This document shows, one piece after another, positions 1-5,321 of a DNA stretch of 5,321 nt. The stretch covers positions 1 through 5,321 of the forward strand of contig DATFRC010000026.1 in the NCBI GenBank assembly GCA_035263725.1, read 5' to 3'. Made by a program: the position numbers and the translations under genes. The DNA comes from DASXRA01 sp035263725 (GTDB lineage: Bacteria; Actinomycetota; Actinomycetes; Mycobacteriales; Jatrophihabitantaceae). The notes under the pieces were generated by a model that was not told the origin of the DNA, did no database searches, and saw only the letters and a list, made by a program, of their open reading frames with translations. Position 1 is the stretch's first letter. Every line of letters begins with the position of its first letter.

Positions 1-1
1 G

Positions 2-1132
2 CAGGCAGAGCAGGAGGAGACGCCCGGCCAATCCACGCTCGGGCTGCACTACGACCTCACGGTTCCGTTCGCGCGCTACGTGCTGGAAAACGCCGGCAAG
101 CTGGAATTCCCGTTCCGGCGCTACCAGATCCAGAAGGCGTGGCGGGGAGAGCGCCCGCAGGAGGGACGCTTCCGCGAGTTCACCCAGGCCGACATCGACG
201 TGGTCGGACGTGACGAGCTGCCGTTTCACCACGACGTCGAGATTGCGCGGGTGATGGCCGAGGCGCTGTCCCGGCTGCCCGTGCCGCCGCTGCGGCTTCA
301 GGTCAACAACCGCAAGCTGATCGAGGGCTTCTACCGCGGCATCGGCGCGCCCGATCCGTTCGCGGTCATGCGGGTCATCGACAAGCTCGACAAGGTGCCG
401 GCCGACGTCGCTGCGAAGATGCTTGTCGACGAGGCCGGTCTTTCCGACGCGCAGGTCGCGCAATGCCTGGCGCTGGCGGAGATTCGGACGCCCGACACTT
501 CCTTCGCCGAGCGGGTGCGCGCGCTCGGGGTGCGCGATGAGCTGCTCGACGTCGGGCTCGCCGAGCTCGAGGCGGTGATCGCAGGTTGCCTGGCCGCGGT
601 CAGCGAGCGGCTCACCGTCGAGGCGGACCTGCGCATCGCCCGCGGCCTGGATTACTACACCGGCACTGTGTTCGAGACACGGATGTCCGGCTTCGAGGGC
701 ATCGGCTCGATCTGCTCGGGTGGGCGATACGACTCGTTGGCAAGCGACGGGCGGGTGACCTATCCCGGCGTCGGCATTTCGCTGGGAATCAGCCGGATGC
801 TGGTTCCGCTGCTCGCTCGCGGACGGTTGTCCGCCTCCCGGTCGGTCCCCTCGGCGGTCCTGGTCGCGCTGCCGTCCGAGGCCGACCGTGTCCGTTGCGA
901 CGAGATCGCGCAGGAGTTGCGGAGGCGAGGCATTCCGACGGAGGTGGCGTCGAGCGCGGCTAAGTACGGCCGGCAGATCCGCTACGCCGAACGCCGGGGC
1001 ATCCCGTTCGTCTGGTTTCCCGACGCCGGCGAGGTCCGCGATATCCGCACCGGCGACCAGGTGCCCGCGGACCCCGGCACCTGGACGCCGCCCGCCGGCG
1101 ACCTGCGACCGCAGATTGAGGAGAACCTGTGA
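2..1132 (+). CDS. hisS: Histidyl-tRNA synthetase, 5'-truncated by window edge
   Basis: Class II aminoacyl-tRNA synthetase that charges tRNA-His with histidine in the cytosol. The frame is open from base 2, so the gene begins upstream. The window holds 376 residues, and roughly the first 90-100 (including motif 1) are missing. Numbering from the first codon in the window, the substrate-pocket segment LHYDLTVPFARY is at 15-26 and motif 2 (RGERPQEGRFREF) at 48-60. The HisRS-specific ARGLDYYTG, with its catalytic-type Arg214, is at about 213-221. SGGRYD is at 239-244 and motif 3 (GISLGISR) at 258-265. An anticodon-binding domain follows from about 280. The GTG at 80 is an internal valine, not the start, because conserved sequence lies before it. 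The motifs recall bifidobacterial HisRS more than the shorter form usual in mycobacteria and streptomycetes; that comparison is from memory. The stop overlaps the aspS start. Family assignment is very secure. Confidence 0.96.
   Translation, partial: QAEQEETPGQSTLGLHYDLTVPFARYVLENAGKLEFPFRRYQIQKAWRGERPQEGRFREFTQADIDVVGRDELPFHHDVEIARVMAEALSRLPVPPLRLQVNNRKLIEGFYRGIGAPDPFAVMRVIDKLDKVPADVAAKMLVDEAGLSDAQVAQCLALAEIRTPDTSFAERVRALGVRDELLDVGLAELEAVIAGCLAAVSERLTVEADLRIARGLDYYTGTVFETRMSGFEGIGSICSGGRYDSLASDGRVTYPGVGISLGISRMLVPLLARGRLSASRSVPSAVLVALPSEADRVRCDEIAQELRRRGIPTEVASSAAKYGRQIRYAERRGIPFVWFPDAGEVRDIRTGDQVPADPGTWTPPAGDLRPQIEENL
1118..1123 (+). promoter_or_regulatory. Shine-Dalgarno site for aspS
   Basis: GAGGAG lies inside the last codons of hisS, five bases before the GTG at 1129. 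It is the strongest ribosome-binding sequence nearby and supports the GTG that overlaps the hisS stop as the aspS start. The site lies within translated hisS, which suits coupled translation of the two genes. Confidence 0.8.
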
Positions 1133-2895
1133 TACGGACGCATGACGCCGGGGCGCTGCGGCTCGACGATGCCGGCGAGATCGTGACGCTCGCAGGTTGG
1201 GTGGCCAGGCGGCGTGATCACGGCGGAGTGGCCTTCATCGACCTGCGCGACGCGTCCGGGGTGGTGCAGGTCGTGGTGCGCGAGGACGAGTTGGCGCACG
1301 ACCTGCGCAACGAGTGGTGCGTGGCGGTCACCGGCGAGGTGCGCCCGCGTCCGGAGGGCAACGTCAACCCGAGCCTGCCGAGCGGTGAGGTCGAGGTCGC
1401 CGCATCGCGTCTGGACGTGCTCAGTGAATCTGCGCCGTTGCCGTTCCAGATCGACGAGCACATCGAGGTCGGCGAGGAGGCGCGGCTGAAGTACCGCTAT
1501 CTCGATCTGCGCCGTCCCGGGCCGGCGGCGGCAATCCGGCTGCGCAGCGCGGTCAACCGTGCGGCCCGCGATGTCCTGTACGCGAACGAATTCGTCGAGA
1601 TCGAGACGCCGACACTCACCCGATCAACGCCCGAGGGCGCGCGTGACTTCCTGGTTCCGGCGCGCTTGCGGCCCGGGTCGTGGTACGCCCTGCCGCAGTC
1701 GCCGCAGCTGTTCAAGCAGCTGCTGATGGTGGCCGGTATGGAGCGCTACTTCCAGATCGCGCGCTGCTATCGCGACGAAGACTTTCGCGCCGACCGGCAG
1801 CCGGAGTTCACCCAGCTCGACATCGAGATGAGCTTCGTCGACCAGGACAACGTGATCGCGTTGTCCGAGCAGGTGCTGACGGCGCTGTGGCGGCTCGTCG
1901 GCTACGAGATCGAGACGCCCATCCCGCGCATGACGTACGCCGAAGCGATGGCCCGCTACGGCACCGACAAGCCCGACCTGCGTTTCGGCGTCGAGCTTGT
2001 CGATTGCACGCAGTTCTTCGCGGACACCCCGTTCCGCGTCTTCCAGGCACCCTACGTCGGCGCGGTGGTGATGCCCGGCGGAGCGTCCCAGCCGCGGCGC
2101 CAGCTCGACGCGTGGCAGGACTTCGCGAAGCAGCGCGGGCACCGCGGGCTCGCGTACGTGCTCGTGGGCGATGAGGGCGAGCTGAGCGGCCCGGTCGTGA
2201 AGAACCTCTCGCCCGCCGAGCGTGCCGGCCTGGCCGAGCACGTGGGAGCGCAGCCGGGCGATTGCGTATTCTTCGCGGCCGGCCCGGCGTCGTCCGCTCG
2301 GGCGCTGCTCGGCGCCACCCGGCTCGAGATCGGGCGGCGGCTCGGGATGATCGACGAGTCGGCATGGTCGTTCGTGTGGATCGTCGACGCGCCGCTTTTC
2401 GAGCTGGTGTCCGAAACCGACGATGTCGCGGTGGGATCCGGCGCCTGGACGGCGGTGCATCACGCGTTCACATCGCCAAAGCCCGAGTCGACGGACACGT
2501 TCGACACCGATCCCGGCTCGGCGCTGGCGTACGCCTACGACATCGTCTGTAACGGCAACGAGATCGGCGGCGGGTCCATCCGTATCCACCGGGCGGATGT
2601 GCAGGAGCGCGTGTTCGCCGTGATGGGCCTCTCTAAGGAGCAGGCCGAGGAGAAGTTCGGGTTCCTGCTCGAGGCGTTCAAGTACGGAGCCCCGCCGCAT
2701 GGCGGCATCGCGTTCGGCTGGGACCGTATCTGCGCATTGCTGACGGACACGAGCTCGATACGAGACGTCATCGCCTTCCCGAAGACCGGTGGCGGCTACG
2801 ACCCGCTGACCGGCGCCCCCGCCCCGATTACGCCTGAGCAACGCAAAGAGGCGGGCATCGATGCCGCCCCGGACCGGGCCGCTGAGCCGGCCTGA
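1129..2895 (+). CDS. aspS: Aspartyl-tRNA synthetase, probably non-discriminating (Asp/Asn)
   Basis: Bacterial-type class II AspRS of 588 residues, the normal length for the family. It attaches aspartate to tRNA-Asp in the cytosol. An N-terminal OB-fold anticodon-binding domain spans about 1-110. The flipping-loop region (TPEGARDFLVP) is at 167-177, the aspartate-site QSPQLFKQ at 190-197, and motif 2 (YRDEDFRADRQPEF) at 214-227. A bacterial GAD-type insertion covers about 290-400, and motif 3 (GGIAFGWDR) is at 525-533. His31 and Gly77 (in PEGN) match the two residues tied to relaxed tRNA specificity in Pseudomonas AspRS. The enzyme may therefore also make Asp-tRNA-Asn, which GatCAB would amidate; this is inferred. 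The GTG start is chosen for its Shine-Dalgarno site, the 4-base GTGA overlap with hisS and the family's length. From memory the sequence follows mycobacterial AspRS closely, down to the tail near PITPEQRKEAGID. Confidence 0.97.
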   Translation: MIRTHDAGALRLDDAGEIVTLAGWVARRRDHGGVAFIDLRDASGVVQVVVREDELAHDLRNEWCVAVTGEVRPRPEGNVNPSLPSGEVEVAASRLDVLSESAPLPFQIDEHIEVGEEARLKYRYLDLRRPGPAAAIRLRSAVNRAARDVLYANEFVEIETPTLTRSTPEGARDFLVPARLRPGSWYALPQSPQLFKQLLMVAGMERYFQIARCYRDEDFRADRQPEFTQLDIEMSFVDQDNVIALSEQVLTALWRLVGYEIETPIPRMTYAEAMARYGTDKPDLRFGVELVDCTQFFADTPFRVFQAPYVGAVVMPGGASQPRRQLDAWQDFAKQRGHRGLAYVLVGDEGELSGPVVKNLSPAERAGLAEHVGAQPGDCVFFAAGPASSARALLGATRLEIGRRLGMIDESAWSFVWIVDAPLFELVSETDDVAVGSGAWTAVHHAFTSPKPESTDTFDTDPGSALAYAYDIVCNGNEIGGGSIRIHRADVQERVFAVMGLSKEQAEEKFGFLLEAFKYGAPPHGGIAFGWDRICALLTDTSSIRDVIAFPKTGGGYDPLTGAPAPITPEQRKEAGIDAAPDRAAEPA

Positions 2896-2954
2896 TGTTG
2901 ACCGGACGGCGACGGCGGCCAAGGATCGGAAGGGCATCCCGGCACTGAGGAAGC

Positions 2955-2959
2955 GAGGG
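2955..2959 (+). promoter_or_regulatory. Shine-Dalgarno site fixing the DJ-1-like start
   Basis: GAGGG sits six bases before the ATG at 2966. The frame is open further upstream to an ATG at 2861, inside aspS, but that one has no comparable site and would add a non-conserved 35-residue extension. This site therefore decides the start. No clear promoter or terminator is visible in the 70-base aspS gap (2896-2965). Confidence 0.65.
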
Positions 2960-2965
2960 TTCCCT

Positions 2966-3529
2966 ATGGCAAAGGTCCTGATCCTTACCGGCGACGCGGC
3001 CGAAGACCTCGAAGTCATGTACCCGTACCAGCGGTTGCTGGAGGAGGGGTACGAGGTCGATATCGCCGCGCCGAGCAAGAAGAAGCTGCAGTTCGTCGTG
3101 CACGACTTCGTCGACGGCTTCGACACGTACACCGAGAAGCCGGGGCATACCTGGCCGGCCGACGTGGCATTCGCCGACGTCAATCCGTCCGACTACGTCG
3201 CGGTCGTGGTGCCCGGCGGGAGGGCGCCCGAGTACATCCGCAACGACGCCGACGTGCAGCGCATCCTCAAGCACTTCGCCGCCGACGACAAGCCGATCGC
3301 CACCTTGTGCCACGGTCCGCTCACGCTGGCGGCGGCCGATGCGCTGCGTGGGCGGCGAAGCGCTGCGTACCCGGCGCTCGCCCCGGACATCGCCGCCGCG
3401 GGTGCCGAGTTCGTCGACGGGGAAGCGGTCGTCGACGGCGTGATGGTCTCCGGCCGCGCCTGGCCCGACCACCCGGCGTGGATGCGGGAGTTCATGGCGA
3501 TCCTGCGCGCCAAGGCCCCCGTCCGCTAA
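2966..3529 (+). CDS. DJ-1/PfpI-family protein (class I GATase-like fold)
   Basis: A 187-residue single-domain protein, the usual size for the family. The strand MAKVLILTGD opens the fold. Glu16 is the conserved acidic residue that partners the nucleophile. VVPGGRAPEY (81-90) is the family's glycine loop. The nucleophile elbow is at TLCHGP (113-118), with Cys115 followed by His116. VHDF at 45-48, GH at 60-61 and GGRAPEY recall plant DJ-1D and related bacterial proteins, as far as I can compare from memory. Known members include glyoxalase III-type enzymes that turn methylglyoxal into lactate, chaperones and proteins annotated as intracellular proteases or deglycases. Glyoxal detoxification is plausible here but inferred. 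There is no signal peptide or membrane segment, so it should be cytosolic. It lies 70 bases after aspS and may be read through from it. The family is secure; the activity is not. Confidence 0.92.
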   Translation: MAKVLILTGDAAEDLEVMYPYQRLLEEGYEVDIAAPSKKKLQFVVHDFVDGFDTYTEKPGHTWPADVAFADVNPSDYVAVVVPGGRAPEYIRNDADVQRILKHFAADDKPIATLCHGPLTLAAADALRGRRSAAYPALAPDIAAAGAEFVDGEAVVDGVMVSGRAWPDHPAWMREFMAILRAKAPVR

Positions 3530-3538
3530 GCGATGAGC

Positions 3539-3640
3539 GCTCGCGCGAAGAGCCCCGCCGCCGCGACGCGGCCGCGCCGAAGGCGCGAACGGAGCCGCGG
3601 ATCCACCCGAGCGCAGCGAGTGGTGGAGACGCGGATTCGT
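3539..3640 (+). repeat. Cluster of inverted repeats (REP-like) between genes
   Basis: Three stem-loops lie head to tail. GCTC/GAGC at 3539-3553 has a 7-base loop. CGCGCC-GAA-GGCGCG at 3573-3587 is a perfect 6-bp stem. The largest, at 3589-3640, has two 19-base arms (3589-3607 and 3622-3640) giving 16 pairs, one of them G-U, and three mismatches that are all G.A. The loops look alike (GCGCGAA, GAA, GCA within gcGCAgc), suggesting related palindromic units. The cluster begins ten bases after the DJ-1-like stop. It could be a dispersed palindromic repeat, a terminator or mRNA 3'-end stabiliser, or a folded leader of the next gene. There is no run of T after any stem, which argues against a classical intrinsic terminator. 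The base pairing is visible directly; the role is unknown. Confidence 0.6.
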
Positions 3641-3649
3641 CCAGGCGGG

Positions 3650-3663
3650 ATGTGCTAGCACAT
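3650..3663. promoter_or_regulatory. 14-bp perfect palindrome, candidate operator
   Basis: ATGTGCTAGCACAT reads the same on both strands, and its last two bases are the first two of the acyl-CoA dehydrogenase start codon. The ATG at 3650 is in frame but stops at once (TAG at 3656-3658), so the palindrome also sets the upstream limit of the coding region. A bound regulator here, for example a TetR- or GntR-family protein of the sort that often controls fatty-acid genes, could block initiation. The regulator is inferred and none is encoded in this window. In the mRNA the palindrome could pair and partly hide the start codon. Confidence 0.45.
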
Positions 3664-4831
3664 GGTCGACTTCGCGCTGACGGACGAGCAGAAGGCGATC
3701 CGCGACACCGCCCGGGAGTTCATCGCCGACCGCGTCATGCCGTGGGAGCCAGAGGTGCTGCGCCGCGAGCGGCGCGGCGAGCCCGGCATGACCCCCGACG
3801 AGCGGCGCGAGCTGCAGCTCGCCGCGCGGAAATTCGGCTTCTGGGGGCTGTCGACGCCGGAGGAGTACGGCGGGATGAGCCTGCCCGCGGTTACCCAGGC
3901 ACTGGTCTGGACGGAGCTGGGTCGCACCTTCGTGCCCTTCTCTTTCGGCGGCGAGGCCGACAACATCCTGTACCACGCAAACGAGGAGCAGCGCGCCGCC
4001 TACCTTGTTCCCACCATCGAAGGCGAGCGGCTCTCGTGCTTCGCGATCACCGAGCCCGGCGCCGGCTCGGACGCTGCCAACATCAAGACCCGGGCACGCC
4101 GTGACGGCAGCGATTGGATCATCAACGGCGAGAAGACGTTCATCACCGGCGGCAACGACGCCGACTTCGCGATCGTCATCGCGGTCACCGACCCGGACGC
4201 CGGTGCGCGCGCCGGATCGACGGCGTTCCTCGTCGACCGGACGATGGGCTGGACGTCGCACCTCATCCAGACCATGGGCGAGGGCGGGCCGGCCTCGCTC
4301 GTGTTCGACGAGGTCCGGGTGCCCTCCCGCAACGTGCTCGGCGTGGTCGGGCAGGGTTTCGAGCTGGCGATGGCGTGGATCGGCAGGGGCCGCTACCTGA
4401 TTCCGGCGCGGGCGCTGGGCGCCGCGGAACGGCTGCTGTCGATGGCGCTGGACCACGCGAACACCCGCGAGACCTTCGGCAGACCCATCGGCGAGAATCA
4501 GGCGATCCAATGGATGATCGCCGACTCCGAGGTCGAGTTGGAAGCGGCGCGCTGGCTGGTGCTTCGCGCCGCGTGGACGGTCGATCAGGGCCGGGACGCG
4601 CGGCACGCGTCGTCGATGGCGAAGCTCTACGGGGCGAACATGGCCAACCACGTGGTGGACCGGGTGCTGCAAATTCACGGCGGCATGGGCTACACGCGCG
4701 AGCTACCGATCGAGCGGTGGTACCGCGAGGCGCGGCTGTGGCGCATCTTCGAAGGCACCGACGAGATGCAGCGCCTGATCATCTCGCGTGACCTGCTGCG
4801 CGGCTACACCAAGATCGGGTTGGACAACTAG
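3662..4831 (+). CDS. Acyl-CoA dehydrogenase (FAD-dependent)
   Basis: A 389-residue flavoenzyme that oxidises an acyl-CoA to the trans-2-enoyl-CoA and passes electrons to ETF. This length is typical. Residues 1-120 form the N-terminal helical domain (FALTDEQKAIRD near the start). About 121-225 is the beta domain with the first signature (CFAITEPGAGSD, 126-137) and GEKTFITGG. About 226-389 is the C-terminal helical domain, with ETFGRPIGENQAIQ (from 270) and QIHGGMGYTRE (from 337). Glu364 in IFEGT matches the catalytic base of medium-chain acyl-CoA dehydrogenase. The alternative isovaleryl-CoA-type position appears to hold Gly, in GRGR. Substrate chain length or branching cannot be read from sequence. 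The in-frame TAG at 3656-3658 excludes an earlier start. A weak AGGCGGGA at 3643-3650 is rather far away as ribosome-binding site. No ETF, CoA ligase or hydratase gene is adjacent here. Confidence 0.95.
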   Translation: MVDFALTDEQKAIRDTAREFIADRVMPWEPEVLRRERRGEPGMTPDERRELQLAARKFGFWGLSTPEEYGGMSLPAVTQALVWTELGRTFVPFSFGGEADNILYHANEEQRAAYLVPTIEGERLSCFAITEPGAGSDAANIKTRARRDGSDWIINGEKTFITGGNDADFAIVIAVTDPDAGARAGSTAFLVDRTMGWTSHLIQTMGEGGPASLVFDEVRVPSRNVLGVVGQGFELAMAWIGRGRYLIPARALGAAERLLSMALDHANTRETFGRPIGENQAIQWMIADSEVELEAARWLVLRAAWTVDQGRDARHASSMAKLYGANMANHVVDRVLQIHGGMGYTRELPIERWYREARLWRIFEGTDEMQRLIISRDLLRGYTKIGLDN

Positions 4832-4833
4832 GG

Positions 4834-4866
4834 GTCCGCCGACGGCAGAGCCGATCCGACGCGGAC
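4834..4866 (+). terminator. Possible stem-loop terminator after the acyl-CoA dehydrogenase
   Basis: GTCCGC (4834-4839) pairs with GCGGAC (4861-4866). Inside lies a second short stem, CGGC-AGA-GCCG (4843-4853). It starts three bases after the stop codon. There is no following T-run, so this is at best a U-poor terminator of the kind proposed for actinobacteria. It could equally be chance pairing in GC-rich DNA. Confidence 0.35.
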
Positions 4867-4878
4867 AGTTCGCCGGGC

Positions 4879-4888
4879 ACCGTACGGT
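4879..4888. promoter_or_regulatory. 10-bp perfect palindrome upstream of the DinB-like gene
   Basis: ACCGTACGGT is a perfect palindrome ending eight bases before the putative -10 box. That places it in the promoter spacer, where a repressor could act. Short GC-rich palindromes do occur by chance, so this is a candidate only. Confidence 0.25.
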
Positions 4889-4896
4889 CGCGGCTC

Positions 4897-4902
4897 TATC
4901 GT
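4897..4902 (+). promoter_or_regulatory. Putative -10 box for a leaderless transcript
   Basis: TATCGT fits the actinobacterial TANNNT -10 consensus. Its last T lies seven bases before the A of the ATG at 4910, so transcription would start at or next to the start codon. No Shine-Dalgarno sequence is visible before that ATG, as expected for a leaderless mRNA. No convincing TTGACA-like -35 is seen; in actinobacteria that element is often weak. Confidence 0.45.
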
Positions 4903-4909
4903 CGAAATC

Positions 4910-5321
4910 ATGGCATCGGCGGACCCCGGCGTCGGGATCGAAGCGGCTGTCGCGCGCACGCTGAAGCTAGCCGCCACCTGGATCGGATGGGACGGCAAGC
5001 CGCGCGTCAGCGAGGACGGCGAGCGCATCTACACGCCGCACAAGGTCGTCCGCCGGCAGGCCGACCACCTGCTCGACCACCTCGCGGAGATCGAGGCCGT
5101 GCTTGCCGGCGTCCCCACCGAGCCGGACGCCTGGCACGCCAGCCTCGTTACGACGCACGCGGACTTCGCCCCGTTCACCGAGGTGGACTTGGAGGAGGCA
5201 CGGCAGCGGCTGACCCGCCTGGCCAGGACCTTCCGGCTACGGCTGCTCGCAGCGGGGCCCGATGAATGGGATCGTCGGCGCGAGGGCTGGACGCTGCGCA
5301 AGATCGCTGAGCACTTGTCGA
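4910..5321 (+). CDS. DinB-superfamily-like protein, 3'-truncated by window edge
   Basis: An open frame of 137 complete codons with no stop before the right edge. Codon use is GC-rich at third positions, like its neighbours. A helix-rich segment HKVVRRQADHLLDHLAEIE (44-62) carries His44, His53 and His57. Near the edge, GWTLRKIAEHLS (126-137) carries His135 and resembles the WT-x-R-x-x-x-x-H-hydrophobic signature of the DinB/DinB_2 four-helix proteins, where such histidines bind a metal. Known relatives include thiol-dependent S-transferases such as mycothiol-dependent enzymes, plus many uncharacterised proteins, so no reaction can be assigned. The third metal ligand, if present, lies beyond the window. 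The start rests on the ATG after the -10 box, and no ribosome-binding site is seen. That the gene is real is likely; the family is moderately supported. Confidence 0.6.
   Translation, partial: MASADPGVGIEAAVARTLKLAATWIGWDGKPRVSEDGERIYTPHKVVRRQADHLLDHLAEIEAVLAGVPTEPDAWHASLVTTHADFAPFTEVDLEEARQRLTRLARTFRLRLLAAGPDEWDRRREGWTLRKIAEHLS

Noticed and set aside
80..82. GTG at 80 as start of hisS
   Set aside because: The frame is open to the left edge and the HisRS-conserved LHYDLTVPFARY lies before this codon, so the gene is cut by the window edge.
2895..2948. 17-codon frame overlapping the aspS stop as TGATG, very arginine-rich
   Set aside because: The stop-start overlap is tempting as a leader peptide for the DJ-1-like gene. 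However, it is tiny, composed as expected by chance in GC-rich DNA, and has no attenuator-like pairing after it.
2861..2965. Upstream ATG that would lengthen the DJ-1-like protein by 35 residues
   Set aside because: It starts inside aspS, lacks a good ribosome-binding site and adds sequence foreign to the family. The ATG at 2966 has GAGGG at good spacing and begins the expected first strand.
1624..3183. Long open frame on the minus strand (519 codons) across aspS and the DJ-1-like gene
   Set aside because: It lies opposite clearly conserved genes, its translation is Arg/Ala/Gly-rich with no recognisable motif, and such shadows are common in GC-rich DNA.
3608..3621. Kink-turn RNA motif in the large hairpin
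   Set aside because: Tandem G.A pairs are present, but the three-base bulge that defines a kink-turn is missing; only a single-base bulge at 3621 can be drawn.
3573..3640. Classical rho-independent terminator for the DJ-1-like gene
   Set aside because: The stems are strong, but no T-run follows either hairpin; the next bases are CCAGGCGGG.
3650..3663. Palindrome as an HrcA/CIRCE heat-shock operator
   Set aside because: GTGCTA and TAGCAC recall CIRCE half-sites, but CIRCE needs 9-base arms around a 9-base spacer. Here the arms abut with no spacer, and no chaperone gene follows.
2828..4678. Long open frame on the minus strand (616 codons) opposite the DJ-1-like gene and the acyl-CoA dehydrogenase
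   Set aside because: It is a shadow of two well-supported + strand genes and crosses the palindromic spacer. The translation has low complexity (many His, Arg, Asp, Gly, Val) and no domain.

Overview
The window is GC-rich and coding-dense, with GTG and ATG starts and short gaps. It looks like a chromosomal segment of a high-GC actinobacterium. The best support is the AspRS protein, which from memory follows mycobacterial AspRS closely over nearly its whole length. A TANNNT-type -10 box placed as for a leaderless mRNA also fits. I cannot name the genus.

Layout, all genes on the + strand: (1) the 3' part of hisS, histidyl-tRNA synthetase, enters from the left edge and ends at 1132; (2) aspS, aspartyl-tRNA synthetase (1129-2895), overlaps it by 4 bases; (3) after a 70-base gap comes a DJ-1/PfpI-family gene (2966-3529); (4) a 132-base spacer (3530-3661) is packed with inverted repeats and ends in a 14-bp perfect palindrome running into the next start codon; (5) an acyl-CoA dehydrogenase (3662-4831); (6) a 78-base gap with a possible stem-loop, a 10-bp palindrome and a -10-like box; (7) a DinB-superfamily-like gene (4910 onward) runs off the right edge.

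hisS and aspS are probably one translationally coupled unit supplying two aminoacyl-tRNA synthetases. The HisRS resembles the bifidobacterial long form more than the usual mycobacterial or streptomycete form. The AspRS carries both residues associated with non-discriminating enzymes, which predicts a GatCAB step elsewhere in the genome. The DJ-1-like gene may be read through from aspS. The acyl-CoA dehydrogenase and the DinB-like gene look separately controlled. They share no obvious pathway with the synthetases.

I see no mobile element, CRISPR array, RNA gene or defence-like cluster. The unusual signals are in the DNA between genes: the G.A-mismatch hairpin at 3589-3640, the palindrome at 3650-3663 and the putative leaderless promoter at 4897-4902.
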